From NCBI GenBank assembly GCA_022447525.1, contig JAKVBA010000028.1, positions 38,539 to 102,538 on the forward strand: 64,000 nt of DNA, given 5' to 3'. Origin of the DNA: Gammaproteobacteria bacterium (GTDB lineage Bacteria > Pseudomonadota > Gammaproteobacteria > Arenicellales > Arenicellaceae). Each line of letters begins with the position of its first letter. Positions within the stretch are counted from its first letter, which is position 1. A model generated the notes under the pieces. That model saw only the letters and a list, made by a program, of their open reading frames with translations. It was not told the origin of the DNA and did not search any database. Positions 28,268 through 36,585 of this stretch are shown in pieces. Made by a program: the position numbers and the translations under genes.

Positions 28268-29311
28268 ATGAAGGTCTCTGACTTCAATTTTGATCTCCCT
28301 GATGAGCTGATAGCTCAATACCCTCCCCAAAATAGAACCGATAGTCGATTACTGAAAGTCTTAAACGGTAAGGGTTTGGTCGATGATGTGTTTCCGAGTA
28401 TTGCTTGCGAACTAAACGAAGGTGACTTAGTTATTCTCAATAATACTCGAGTGTTGCCCGCTCGACTGTTTGGTAAGAAAGAATCTGGTGGCAAAATTGA
28501 GATTTTATTAGAGAGAATCACCGCTGAGGATGAATTTGTTGCTCAAATTCGATCTAGTAGGGCTCCAAGAGAGGGTCAAAAGTTATTTGTCGATGGCGAC
28601 TCCGGCGCTCAGTTAACCGTAGTAGGGCGTCAAGGTACGTTCTTTGTAGTAAAGGTTAAGATAAAGCAAAGGCTATTTTCTTGGTTAGAGTCTGTAGGCC
28701 ATATGCCATTGCCTCCATACATAGATCGGGCCGATCAACTAAATGACAAAGAGCGTTACCAAACTGTTTTTGCTAAAAAACCTGGCGCCGTAGCTGCACC
28801 AACTGCCGGCCTTCACTATGATGAGGTATTGATTAATAAGCTCAAAGCAAAAGGTGTAAGATTTGCTTACGTCACGCTCCATGTCGGCGCTGGAACGTAC
28901 CAACCTGTGCGTGTTGACTCGATAGATCAACATGTAATGCATTCTGAATACATCGAGGTCGATGAAGACGTCTGCAAGTCAATAGTCGAAACCAAACAAT
29001 CCGGTGGGCAGGTGATTGCGGTTGGGACCACGGTAATCAGATCTCTAGAGAGTGCTGCTGAAAAGGCAAAGCGAGGTTTAATTGAACCGTACTCGGGTGA
29101 GACTGATATTTTTATCTACCCTGGTTTTGAGTTTAAGGTAGTAGATAAGTTGCAAACAAACTTTCATTTGCCCGAGTCGACCTTACTCATGTTAGTGAGC
29201 GCATTCTGCGGCTATGAGCGCGTAATGAGCGCTTATCAGTATGCGATAGAGCAGAAATATCGCTTCTTTAGTTATGGCGACGCGATGCTTTTAGATCGAC
29301 AAAGTGATTAA
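28268..29311 (+). CDS. queA: S-adenosylmethionine:tRNA ribosyltransferase-isomerase
   Basis: Transfers and isomerises the ribosyl group of SAM onto preQ1-tRNA to give epoxyqueuosine. The 347-residue protein starts MKVSDFNFDLPDELIAQYP; RTDSRLL, LVILNNTRVLPARLFG, GHMPLPPYI, GAVAAPTAGLHY and TLHVGAGTYQPVR are family signatures. It is separated from tgt by about 17 kb and instead follows the membrane hydroxylase closely. Confidence 0.96.
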   Translation: MKVSDFNFDLPDELIAQYPPQNRTDSRLLKVLNGKGLVDDVFPSIACELNEGDLVILNNTRVLPARLFGKKESGGKIEILLERITAEDEFVAQIRSSRAPREGQKLFVDGDSGAQLTVVGRQGTFFVVKVKIKQRLFSWLESVGHMPLPPYIDRADQLNDKERYQTVFAKKPGAVAAPTAGLHYDEVLINKLKAKGVRFAYVTLHVGAGTYQPVRVDSIDQHVMHSEYIEVDEDVCKSIVETKQSGGQVIAVGTTVIRSLESAAEKAKRGLIEPYSGETDIFIYPGFEFKVVDKLQTNFHLPESTLLMLVSAFCGYERVMSAYQYAIEQKYRFFSYGDAMLLDRQSD

Positions 29312-29415
29312 AATCAGATGGTTACCATCCTAATTTGATCTTTTAGCCAAAGGTCTGATGAAATTAAACAGATAATTGTCTAATATATAATTCAGGTTAG
29401 GGTAAAAGTTCTAGG

Positions 29416-29685
29416 ATGGGGGCAAACTTGATGTCTGATAAAATACAGCTCAGTTCGATTAAATTAGAATCATTAAACGCCGAATGTTTGTTGGCAGCTA
29501 ATAGATGTGTCAGGTACATAAAGCAAAGACACACTAAGATATTACGCTTGCAAGATAAGGATGTTTTGCTAGAAATTTCAAAAACTGTGAAGGATGCAGA
29601 TGATCCAAAGTTAGATGAAATATATCAGGATATGAAGGATAAGATGGCACTGTGCGTCAATGATTTAAGAGCGAGCGCAAAATGA
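29416..29685 (+). CDS. small hypothetical protein
   Basis: An 89-residue soluble protein (84 if it starts at ATG 29431, which has a GGGGG block about eight bases upstream). It is predicted mainly helical and has three cysteines (in NAECLLA, NRCVRY and MALCVND) but no recognisable motif. Codon use looks like the neighbours, and a clean intrinsic terminator directly follows the stop, which supports a real gene. Function unknown. Confidence 0.55.
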   Translation: MGANLMSDKIQLSSIKLESLNAECLLAANRCVRYIKQRHTKILRLQDKDVLLEISKTVKDADDPKLDEIYQDMKDKMALCVNDLRASAK

Positions 29686-29692
29686 ATAAAAG

Positions 29693-29724
29693 GCCACGCT
29701 GGCGACAGCGTGGCTTATAATTTT
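29693..29724 (+). terminator. intrinsic terminator
   Basis: gccacgct and agcgtggc (29693-29700 and 29707-29714) form a perfect 8-bp stem with a 6-nt loop, followed by ttataatttt. It closes the small gene just upstream. Confidence 0.75.
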
Positions 29725-29893
29725 GTCGATTTAGTTAATTAACTTGATACCAATATAACCAAGAATGACACCAGTCGAGAGTCAATAATTCGAAAGACTG
29801 GATAATGGGCTACTGGTGATTCGGAGAAGATATACTAGGAATTTAGTGTTGCGAAATCACTTTACCGAGCATAGAGTTGCGTTTGTGACCTTG

Positions 29894-32800
29894 TTACTCT
29901 TTAAAACGGAAGGAGAACCGCTCATTTTTTAGGCTCATATTGGGATTGTAGAACGGATCCCCTTTGGTCAAAAAGTCTTTCCATCTCTCTAAGAAACTTG
30001 CTTGTTCTTTTAGCAGACGTTGCATTTTCTCATCTGTATCTTCATACCCCCGACTTACGGACTCATGATGTATTGCCCTAGCGTAAGGCGTGAATACATT
30101 CAAATAACCTGCATTAAGAAGTTTTAGACAAAAGTCGATGTCATTATAGGCTATCGCAAGCTCTTTTGAGTCCAACCCACCAACTTCAAGGTATTTTGAC
30201 TTCGCTACCATTAGCATAGCACCGGTCACGGCGCTCACATTACTGACCATGTGCAGTCGACCGTTATAGCCGATATGTTCTTCTGGAAAAAATTTGTGTG
30301 GATGGCCGGCTGCTCCCACCATACCAGCAACTACTCCGGCGTGTTGTATGCGCCCATCTGGGAAAATCAGTTTGCTACCAACTGCTCCAATGTGATCACG
30401 CTGAGCATGCTCAAGCATACGCTCTATCCAATCAGGGCTTTGGATCTCGATATCGTTATTGAGCAATACAATGTATTCTCCAGCAGCGACGGTTACTCCC
30501 TTGTTACATATATCAGAAAAATTAAATGGAACATTATGCTCAATAAACTTAATCCTATTATCCAATTCCGAGAAGTGAGCTATTCTCTCAGCAGTAAGAG
30601 GTTCTTCACTGTTGTTGCTTACCCCAATGACCTCAAAATTTTTATAGCTGGAGCGCTCTAGAATAGAAGTCAAACAACTATCAAGTAAATTTGGTTTGTC
30701 TTTGAAAGGAATAACGATACTAACTAGCGGATTACCTATGATTTCCCTGATGACTCGGTAACTACCTTTTAATTGTCCAAATTCAACTCTTACTGAGTCG
30801 TCATAGCTACGATGCAAGTTCTCGATTGCCTTTCTGCCTGCTTCCCAGGCATAGCCTTTGGAATCATATTCAACTGCAGTAGAGCCCGGAATTTTCCGCC
30901 AGTGGTATAATATTTTCGGTATATGAGCAACCGCCTTAGCAGTATTTGCAGCTCGCAGAATTACATCGTGATCCTGTGAGCCATCAAGACCTTCTCGAAA
31001 ACCACCAATTTCTTCCATTATTGATTTCTTCATCACAGTGAAGTGACAGACATAGTTGTTGGTATCGAGTAGGTCGGGTGAGTAGTCTGGCTTGAAGTAA
31101 GGCTCTAGACGAGTTCCATCTAGCTCCATTTTGTCTTCATCACTGTAAATTAGTTCTGCATCGGGTTGCTGGTTGATTAGCTTTGCATTCTCGTAAAGAG
31201 CATCGATAGTGATTTCATCGTCGTGATCTAATAGGGCGATATAGTCACCGGTTGCGATACTTAAAGCGTCATTCGTCGTGATTGATATACCTTGATTTAC
31301 ATCATTAAGCTTGATAACAATTCGATCATCATCGATCGATTGTTGCTTTAAGATTGCTTTCAAATATGTATTCGGTGAGCAGTCATCAACCAAACAAAGC
31401 TGCCAATAGGGATAAACTTGATTCCTGACAGAGTCTATCATCGGCAATAGATACTCGGGGTCGGTATTGTAAATTGGGACTAAAATTGAAAACACAGGCT
31501 TATATGGCATCTGCTCAATTTCTTTTTTGATTTTCTCTATATCATCTGTCGTTGGCGTGTTTTCTGTGATCCACTGTTCATAATCTTCCGTGTTCATGCC
31601 AATGAGTTTGCCTTCGGGAAGTTGATCGAACGGAGGCTCTTGCTCGTCTTCTGTGTATGGGTTTTCGTTAATGATCGAGTCGTCATCCATCTGGTCAGTT
31701 TCATCAACAAACGGTTTACCTTTTAATCGGTCGATCCAGCGCCTCATAAACGTCTTTATTCTTGTAGACGGACGCATGAGTAAAAAATGACGTATCTCTT
31801 CGTTTTCTATTCTTCTTGCATGTAATCTTGCTTGGAGATGCTCGATCTGAGCGTACAAATTTCCCTGCACATTTCGCTCGGTCGCAACTTGTCTCTCTAA
31901 AGATTTAAGATGTCTGGATAGGTCGGCTCTTTGTACTTTGAGCTCTTCAATTAATTGCTTGTTACTTCGTATTTCAGCATTCGCAAAAGCGATACTATCG
32001 TCTTTTCGTTCTAACGCTTCAAACAGTAAGGTAGAGCGATCTGCACGATTTAAAGGATGACTGCTTAATTTATCTCCAACTAATGCATCGATCTCATTGG
32101 CAACGGAGATTCTACGGCCAACTTTGTTTTGGGAGTCATGCAGAGACTGCTCTGCTTTTATAAAATCTTCTAGGGCTTTTGAGGTGGCAATATCACCGAT
32201 GCAGCGCTTAATAAAGCCACTAATCGAGTCAATATCGTTTTCTTTAGCGAAGCTTTCAAACACCGCTTTGTTCTCCATGCAAAACCAAAATAAGGAGCGA
32301 AATAGAACATTGTTAATGTCCAGTGATTCTCCGTTGTCTACCCCGTTATTCGTCGCTACGTATTCCTTGTTGCGTGCATGAACAATGATCTGGCTAGATA
32401 GTAACTTTTGCGAGAGTATTTCGAACTTTGGTTTTTCTAGTGAAACGATCCATTGTCTGTACTCGTTGAAGATTTGTTTGAACTCCTCAATTCCCTCATT
32501 GGCGATGAGTGATAACCATTGCGTACTCAAAAGACTCCCTTTTATATATGCCGTCTTACTGACCAGATTGGGGTTGTCGAGGTAGTTGAGCCGCTCAACA
32601 AATTGACTAGACCTAGTTCTCTGGGTAATAAGCATTGCTGCCAGAGGAGATTGTGGATTTGGGTAGTGGGCAAAATCGCAATCAATCATATTGCGAACCA
32701 CTTGATTTGATCTGCCAGCAATTGCTATGAACCGCGAGGACTTCTCAATTAAACGCTCTCTGTCTTGCTTCATTCTATTGAACGATAAGAATTCAGAACG

Positions 32801-33667
32801 TCTAGGATCATCAAAATAACCTAAGTCATAAAAGTGGTTTATAAAATGCACACTCGACGTCAAATAATCTTCAGAGAAAAGATTGTTGACATACTTTAAT
32901 GGTGAGAAAGATGCATACATAGCTACTTTGCCGAAGCTGTGGTTTAGCAAAGTAGTTCTTAGTTCTGTGAGACTTAGTTCTTGTTTATGATTAACAGATT
33001 GGTAGCTGGCCGCAAACGGTTTATTTTTGTTTTCCTCATTCAAGAGTTTTGAAGCACGATTTGAGTTTTGCGCGTTAACAATTAAAACTCCTCGTTCGGT
33101 TAATGCATTGTGGAGTCGTTCAATGAGCTTATCCAGCTCCACCAGGTCTAGATCCAACGATTCTAGTTGACCAATAATGATCAAGTCGTATGAGTCAGAC
33201 GGCAGGTTTATTTTAGTAATGTCCGCAGAAAAGTGAGTGACATTTGGAAAGGAAGCGGTGCGATCTGAAGCCAGCTCGGAGAGCCCTCGGTCTCGTTTCA
33301 CAGAATCGATAAAATTAGCACCTTTAGCCAAATAGCTGCTAACCCCTCCGACATCCTCAGTTAAATCTAGCACGCCGTTGAGGTGGGATGCATTCAGATT
33401 TAATAGGAAGTTGTAGTAAGAAGGGGTAAGAAGGTTGACCACACGATCTTTATCGTCTGACGTCATACTACCAGTGAAATCGTCATCACTGTGTTCGATT
33501 AAACTGAACATTTTGAGTGTTTTGGATTTTCGGTATATGTCACGAATGCACTGTATTACCGCTGGACTATATGCAGACTCCGCATATTCATCGGTGCTTG
33601 GGTGAAACACACCTTCCGATAAAACAAATTCTTGGTTTGATAGTTTTAATGGGGAATTGATTTGCAT
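29894..33667 (-). CDS. large multidomain glycosyltransferase (methyltransferase-like, coiled coil, two GT2 domains)
   Basis: A 1257-residue protein. About residues 92-205 look like a Rossmann methyltransferase fold (VLDLTEDVGGVSSYL, then DLIIIGQLESLDL), with weak SAM motifs. About 550-622 is a heptad-rich coiled coil. Two family-2 glycosyltransferase domains follow. The first (about 722-960) has FSILVPIYNTDPEY, VDDCSPN, ALLDHDDEI and YSDEDKM. The second (about 975-1225) has VSIVIPFKDKP, LLNNDIEI and a late FCLKLL. This layout resembles rhamnosyl/O-antigen type transferases that build cell-surface polysaccharide. It stands alone, without polysaccharide genes around, and is divergent from the hydrolase gene. 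No membrane segments are visible, so it is probably cytoplasmic. Sugar and acceptor are unknown. Confidence 0.82.
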   Translation of the reverse strand: MQINSPLKLSNQEFVLSEGVFHPSTDEYAESAYSPAVIQCIRDIYRKSKTLKMFSLIEHSDDDFTGSMTSDDKDRVVNLLTPSYYNFLLNLNASHLNGVLDLTEDVGGVSSYLAKGANFIDSVKRDRGLSELASDRTASFPNVTHFSADITKINLPSDSYDLIIIGQLESLDLDLVELDKLIERLHNALTERGVLIVNAQNSNRASKLLNEENKNKPFAASYQSVNHKQELSLTELRTTLLNHSFGKVAMYASFSPLKYVNNLFSEDYLTSSVHFINHFYDLGYFDDPRRSEFLSFNRMKQDRERLIEKSSRFIAIAGRSNQVVRNMIDCDFAHYPNPQSPLAAMLITQRTRSSQFVERLNYLDNPNLVSKTAYIKGSLLSTQWLSLIANEGIEEFKQIFNEYRQWIVSLEKPKFEILSQKLLSSQIIVHARNKEYVATNNGVDNGESLDINNVLFRSLFWFCMENKAVFESFAKENDIDSISGFIKRCIGDIATSKALEDFIKAEQSLHDSQNKVGRRISVANEIDALVGDKLSSHPLNRADRSTLLFEALERKDDSIAFANAEIRSNKQLIEELKVQRADLSRHLKSLERQVATERNVQGNLYAQIEHLQARLHARRIENEEIRHFLLMRPSTRIKTFMRRWIDRLKGKPFVDETDQMDDDSIINENPYTEDEQEPPFDQLPEGKLIGMNTEDYEQWITENTPTTDDIEKIKKEIEQMPYKPVFSILVPIYNTDPEYLLPMIDSVRNQVYPYWQLCLVDDCSPNTYLKAILKQQSIDDDRIVIKLNDVNQGISITTNDALSIATGDYIALLDHDDEITIDALYENAKLINQQPDAELIYSDEDKMELDGTRLEPYFKPDYSPDLLDTNNYVCHFTVMKKSIMEEIGGFREGLDGSQDHDVILRAANTAKAVAHIPKILYHWRKIPGSTAVEYDSKGYAWEAGRKAIENLHRSYDDSVRVEFGQLKGSYRVIREIIGNPLVSIVIPFKDKPNLLDSCLTSILERSSYKNFEVIGVSNNSEEPLTAERIAHFSELDNRIKFIEHNVPFNFSDICNKGVTVAAGEYIVLLNNDIEIQSPDWIERMLEHAQRDHIGAVGSKLIFPDGRIQHAGVVAGMVGAAGHPHKFFPEEHIGYNGRLHMVSNVSAVTGAMLMVAKSKYLEVGGLDSKELAIAYNDIDFCLKLLNAGYLNVFTPYARAIHHESVSRGYEDTDEKMQRLLKEQASFLERWKDFLTKGDPFYNPNMSLKNERFSFRFKE

Positions 33668-33989
33668 GAAACAGGATCAGTTTTTCTAGATAGTTAGTCG
33701 CGCGCCAAGAAATTAGGTAAAAATGTGCTTGGTGGCCGTTATAAAATCAAAAGGCCCATATCTCTGCGGCCAGTAGTTTTTAGGGGTTTATAAGATCGCA
33801 GTCAAACGTGCGGTATATTTCGGTCCTATTATATAAGACCTTTGCTCTGTTTGTTGGTTTGCCTGAAAAAAGCGTGTTTTTTTGGGACGCCAATATAGCA
33901 TGCTCGCGGGCGGCTATGGTGCAATATCGCAACAATAAATGGTATTGAATAACATTGAGTTACCAAAGTTAGTTGAGGTTTAATAGTAA
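33668..33989. other. non-coding gap between divergent glycosyltransferase and hydrolase genes
   Basis: About 320 bp of AT-rich DNA. A small hairpin (33822-33840, arms ggtc/gacc around ctattatataa) contains a possible -10-like tattat. No ORF or clear operator is seen. Confidence 0.4.
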
Positions 33990-34994
33990 ATGCCTTGTTC
34001 GTTATTAACAGTACAAATAGTTTTGCTTGAACATGTTTTGAAAAGCATAAAATTGGTAGCCCTCATAATTTTCGTAATGCTAGTCGGTTTAGGGGCCTAT
34101 TTTTGGACCCCTGACTTATCTAAAGACAAAGTACGAGAGCAGTACGCCAGTGTTGAATCCATGTTTTTTCAAGACAGTTTAGGCAATAAAGTTCACTACC
34201 GCGATCAAGGCACCAAAGATGGTGATGTGCTTATGCTAATACATGGTACGAGTGCCTCACTTCATACTTGGGAGCCCTTAGTTAGAGAATTAAAATCTAA
34301 CTACAGATTAGTATCATTTGATTTGCCAGGACATGGCTTAACTGGAGAAACGGTTGATAGGCGCTACGATTCTGGAGCGTATATCAGAACCTTAGTCGAT
34401 CTAATGACGCATCTCAATTTGAGTTCTGCTACTTTGATTGGCAATTCACTCGGAGGGCGTATCGCTTGGCAGGCTGCTCTACTTCACCCGGATAAAGTAA
34501 AGTCTTTAGTCCTTCTCGCTCCCTCAGGTGCCAAGCGGGTTACGCCTGCGGGTTCAAATATTGGATTTAAGATAATGAACTCTGCAATCGGCAGGTATCT
34601 GTCGTTGAGAATTACTCCAAAAATTTTGATCAGACGCTCACTTGAGCAGACGGTGGTTGATAAAGATCTAGTGACAGATTCGATGGTCGACCGCTATTGG
34701 CAATTATTGAGGATGGAAGGTAATAGAAGAGCGATGTCTGAGGTATTTGGTGCCCGCCGTACTGAGTCAGACTCGGTGGCGAATTCAGTTATAGTCCCAA
34801 TAAATACTCCCAAGCTGGTGCTATGGGGGGAGCAAGATCGCATCTTACCTATAAATATGATGGAGCAGTTTGAATCTGTGTGGTCCAATGACTTGTTTTA
34901 TCGAATCTCCGATGTCGGACACTTGCCTCAGGAAGAAGCCCTTGGTATTGTAGTCGATCAACTGAACAGCTTTTGCAGACTCCATAGCTGTTGA
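33990..34994 (+). CDS. membrane-anchored alpha/beta hydrolase
   Basis: A 334-residue protein. A single membrane segment (about residues 20-38, KLVALIIFVMLVGLGAYFW) anchors a serine hydrolase domain. The nucleophile elbow is GNSLGG (about residue 153), the oxyanion loop is LIHGTSAS, the acid is probably the Asp in WGEQDRILP, and the His lies in VGHLPQEEA. This is the esterase/haloperoxidase-like family; the substrate cannot be predicted. ATG 33990 has TTGAGG about ten bases upstream. It is followed by repeats and the accessory region, with no partner gene. Confidence 0.82.
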   Translation: MPCSLLTVQIVLLEHVLKSIKLVALIIFVMLVGLGAYFWTPDLSKDKVREQYASVESMFFQDSLGNKVHYRDQGTKDGDVLMLIHGTSASLHTWEPLVRELKSNYRLVSFDLPGHGLTGETVDRRYDSGAYIRTLVDLMTHLNLSSATLIGNSLGGRIAWQAALLHPDKVKSLVLLAPSGAKRVTPAGSNIGFKIMNSAIGRYLSLRITPKILIRRSLEQTVVDKDLVTDSMVDRYWQLLRMEGNRRAMSEVFGARRTESDSVANSVIVPINTPKLVLWGEQDRILPINMMEQFESVWSNDLFYRISDVGHLPQEEALGIVVDQLNSFCRLHSC

Positions 34995-35032
34995 TTAACT
35001 AATTAGGCATTGTGACGCAACAGCCGGCTCTC
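34995..35032. other. start of a 360-bp gap before the first A gene
   Basis: The gap 34995-35355 contains a 15-bp tandem repeat (35033-35092) and, on the opposite strand, a short zinc-ribbon ORF; both are listed separately. I found no terminator for the hydrolase gene here. Confidence 0.4.
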
Positions 35033-35092
35033 TTTTTGTCAGTTTGCTTTTTGTCAGTTTGCTCTCTGTTAGTTTGCTCTTTGTTAGTTTGT
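35033..35092. repeat. 15-bp tandem repeat, four copies
   Basis: Four consecutive 15-bp units of consensus tYtYtgtYagtttgc start at 35033, 35048, 35063 and 35078. The first two are identical and the last two differ from them at a few positions. It lies just downstream of the hydrolase gene, in non-coding DNA. Confidence 0.85.
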
Positions 35093-35174
35093 TAGTTCGA
35101 ATAGATCTTCCTCTCATAGTACACGGTAAGGCTGTTCTATATTTGCGCTGGCTAAGAGCTTAATAACTATAGTC

Positions 35175-35405
35175 CTATAGACTAATTTTTGAGGAACTTA
35201 GGCAGGGTTCACAGCAGCCCTTAGTTAGATAATATCGATTGAAGGTCCCGCAGTTTGAACAAATTTCTGATTTTGATTGTTTTTTAATAAAGGTGCGTAA
35301 ACCTAAATTATATCGCAGGTCGTTAATTAGATAAGCAACTCGAGGTTCGATTATAATGAAGTTAACCGAAACAGTTTTAGAACTCATGTTTGAGTTAAGT
35401 ACCAT
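35175..35405 (-). CDS. possible zinc-ribbon protein or 5'-truncated remnant
   Basis: A 76-codon frame whose C-terminal half reads EICSNCGTFNRYYLTKG followed by CCEPCL: C-x2-C-x12-C-C-x2-C, a convincing zinc-ribbon spacing. Its N-terminal part overlaps the first 50 bases of the A1 gene on the other strand, and no ribosome-binding site precedes either possible ATG (35405 or 35387). It may therefore be the surviving 3' end of a gene whose start was replaced when the A/B unit arrived. Function unknown. Confidence 0.35.
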   Translation of the reverse strand: MVLNSNMSSKTVSVNFIIIEPRVAYLINDLRYNLGLRTFIKKQSKSEICSNCGTFNRYYLTKGCCEPCLSSSKISL

Positions 35406-35661
35406 AGAAGGAGTAAATCACTTCGATGGTAATGAAGTCGATCTCAGGAATAAGCTACTGAAGCTGTTTAACGCGACCAGGAATCGAGCCGCCCACGATA
35501 TTATTATTGAAATAATGAATGAAGCAGGGTATCCCTGGTTTGCCACGATTGCACGGGCAGAAGAATTCCGTTCACCTTCGTCATGGAGTTTAGAGCACAA
35601 CAAGACGATGAGTGATGACGAGTTTATGGATTTAATGCCGGCGAATGGACGGTTCCACTAA
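35356..35661 (+). CDS. small unknown protein A1 (first copy)
   Basis: A 101-residue, acidic, probably cytoplasmic protein with no signal peptide. It begins MKLTETVLELMFELSTIEG and ends MSDDEFMDLMPANGRFH; the middle has AAHDIIIEIMNEAGYPWFAT. The gene at 36586 encodes a clear paralogue (14 of the first 19 residues identical by hand count, and the PWFxTIAR and MSDDxFM-LxPANGR blocks shared). I recognise no known family. ATG 35356 is preceded by CGAGG about ten bases upstream. It is convergent with B1, and a bidirectional terminator lies between them. Confidence 0.75.
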   Translation: MKLTETVLELMFELSTIEGVNHFDGNEVDLRNKLLKLFNATRNRAAHDIIIEIMNEAGYPWFATIARAEEFRSPSSWSLEHNKTMSDDEFMDLMPANGRFH

Positions 35662-35686
35662 AATTGCTACAGAGAGTTCAATGTAT

Positions 35687-35730
35687 AAAAAGAGCGACGC
35701 CAGGATAGATCTGGTGTCGCTTTTTTATTT
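35687..35730. terminator. bidirectional terminator between A1 and B1
   Basis: gcgacgccag (35693-35702) and ctggtgtcgc (35711-35720) pair with one G-T-type mismatch around gatagatc. T-runs follow on the plus strand (cttttttattt) and on the minus strand (ctcttttta), so it can end both convergent genes. Confidence 0.8.
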
Positions 35731-35751
35731 CGAATGTAACTCGCGATGGAT

Positions 35752-36066
35752 TTACATAATAAACGCAGTGCTAGAGGGCGATTTTTCAACTTGTTGAGAC
35801 AATAAAAAATCATTACACACGGTCATGTTGCCCTCCCTAATATGTCTATTGACGTCGTTTAAAAGTAGCTTGTAATACTTTCTTACCACAGAACTATTAC
35901 TACGCGCGTAGCTGTTGTGCACGTGTTTGAAGACATTTAACGAGCTTAATTGGATAACTACTCCGTCAGTTTCTTTAATAGCTTTCGAGTATTTAGCAAG
36001 TAAAACTAAAACGCTTGCTGGCAAGACCGTTGCTTTGACCCCATAAAGGTGAGTCATTAACTCCAT
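35752..36066 (-). CDS. small unknown protein B1 (first copy)
   Basis: A 104-residue soluble protein. ATG 36066 is preceded by GGGG six bases upstream. It aligns without gaps over its first 82 residues to B2 (48 identical by hand count), with an invariant block IQLSSLNVFKHVH and shared VLPAxVxVLLxKYS and KYY..LL..VN.H. The C-terminal tails differ. No known domain is recognised; the mix of helices and one hydrophobic strand suggests a compact globular fold. It is convergent with A1 and divergent from A2 across a 519-bp region with palindromes. Confidence 0.75.
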   Translation of the reverse strand: MELMTHLYGVKATVLPASVLVLLAKYSKAIKETDGVVIQLSSLNVFKHVHNSYARSNSSVVRKYYKLLLNDVNRHIREGNMTVCNDFLLSQQVEKSPSSTAFIM

Positions 36067-36179
36067 AATTTACCCCATTTAGTTTTCAATTCTCAATTCT
36101 CAATTCGATAGAAAAGAGTTTTGTGAATCTAGTTTTAGTTTTTTATTTATGGTTAAAAGTAAGTTGTTTGTTATGTCAT
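36067..36179. other. divergent control region between B1 and A2 (36067-36585), left part
   Basis: The full 519-bp gap has no protein-coding frame that I believe. It contains three copies of a 7-bp repeat near B1, a 19-bp perfect palindrome, a partial copy of its core, a 25-bp inverted repeat and a candidate A2 promoter, each listed separately. Confidence 0.6.
36087..36107. repeat. 7-bp tandem repeat upstream of B1
   Basis: caattct, caattct, caattcg in tandem, 21 to 41 bp upstream of the B1 start codon. Confidence 0.7.
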
Positions 36180-36198
36180 AAATTGTCACTGACAATTT
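36180..36198. promoter_or_regulatory. 19-bp perfect palindrome, likely operator (site 1)
   Basis: aaattgtca c tgacaattt: two perfect 9-bp arms around one central base (36189). A length of about 19 bp with a single central base is typical of a dimeric helix-turn-helix repressor site. No U-tract follows, so it is not a terminator. The core GTCA-N-TGAC recurs at 36228-36236. Confidence 0.65.
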
Positions 36199-36227
36199 GC
36201 CTGCCTTTCCAACCTCAGCCAAATTTT

Positions 36228-36236
36228 GTCAGTGAC
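36228..36236. promoter_or_regulatory. second copy of the GTCA-N-TGAC core (site 2)
   Basis: gtca g tgac preceded by tttt, matching the inner nine bases of the palindrome at 36180-36198. The centres (36189 and 36232) are 43 bp apart, about four helical turns, so both would face the same side of the DNA. Confidence 0.5.
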
Positions 36237-36288
36237 CTGAATCACGCGACGTAAGGTATCAAGACTTCTCTTTCGTTTCCACAGCAAA

Positions 36289-36313
36289 TCACAAAAAAAT
36301 GTTATTTTTGTGA
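36289..36313. repeat. 25-bp inverted repeat
   Basis: tcacaaaaa (36289-36297) and tttttgtga (36305-36313) are perfect 9-bp inverted arms around aatgtta. It may be an operator or a weak hairpin; there is no gene immediately upstream for it to terminate on either strand. Confidence 0.55.
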
Positions 36314-36477
36314 CACTTTTATCCTATGGTTTACAAGGGTGGTGTTATGTCGGGTAAAAAGGTCAAAAATATAGTTTTGTTTACAGGCTTTTAGCCCGTA
36401 TTAAATTGTCTTTAGGGCCAAGAATATCTAATGACTTATAAAAGTAATATAAGTGTGACTTATCTTTCTTTTTTTTA

Positions 36478-36506
36478 TTGATTTAAAATAACATTGTTAT
36501 TAATAT
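36478..36506 (+). promoter_or_regulatory. candidate promoter for A2
   Basis: TTGATT (36478-36483), 17-bp spacer, TAATAT (36501-36506), about 80 bp before the A2 start. A small palindrome aataac-att-gttatt (36487-36501) occupies the spacer. The AT-rich context makes chance matches likely. Confidence 0.35.
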
Positions 36507-36585
36507 CCGCTCCGTCCAAAGAGCCGTGTGTTTTTTAGGCTGGTTTAGTCGTTTACCAAGAGTCGATTGTTATTACGAGGTCCTT

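Noticed and set aside
30251..30661. 136-codon plus-strand frame inside the large glycosyltransferase gene
   Set aside because: It lies antisense to conserved GT2 motifs, which explain the sequence fully; it has no motif of its own.
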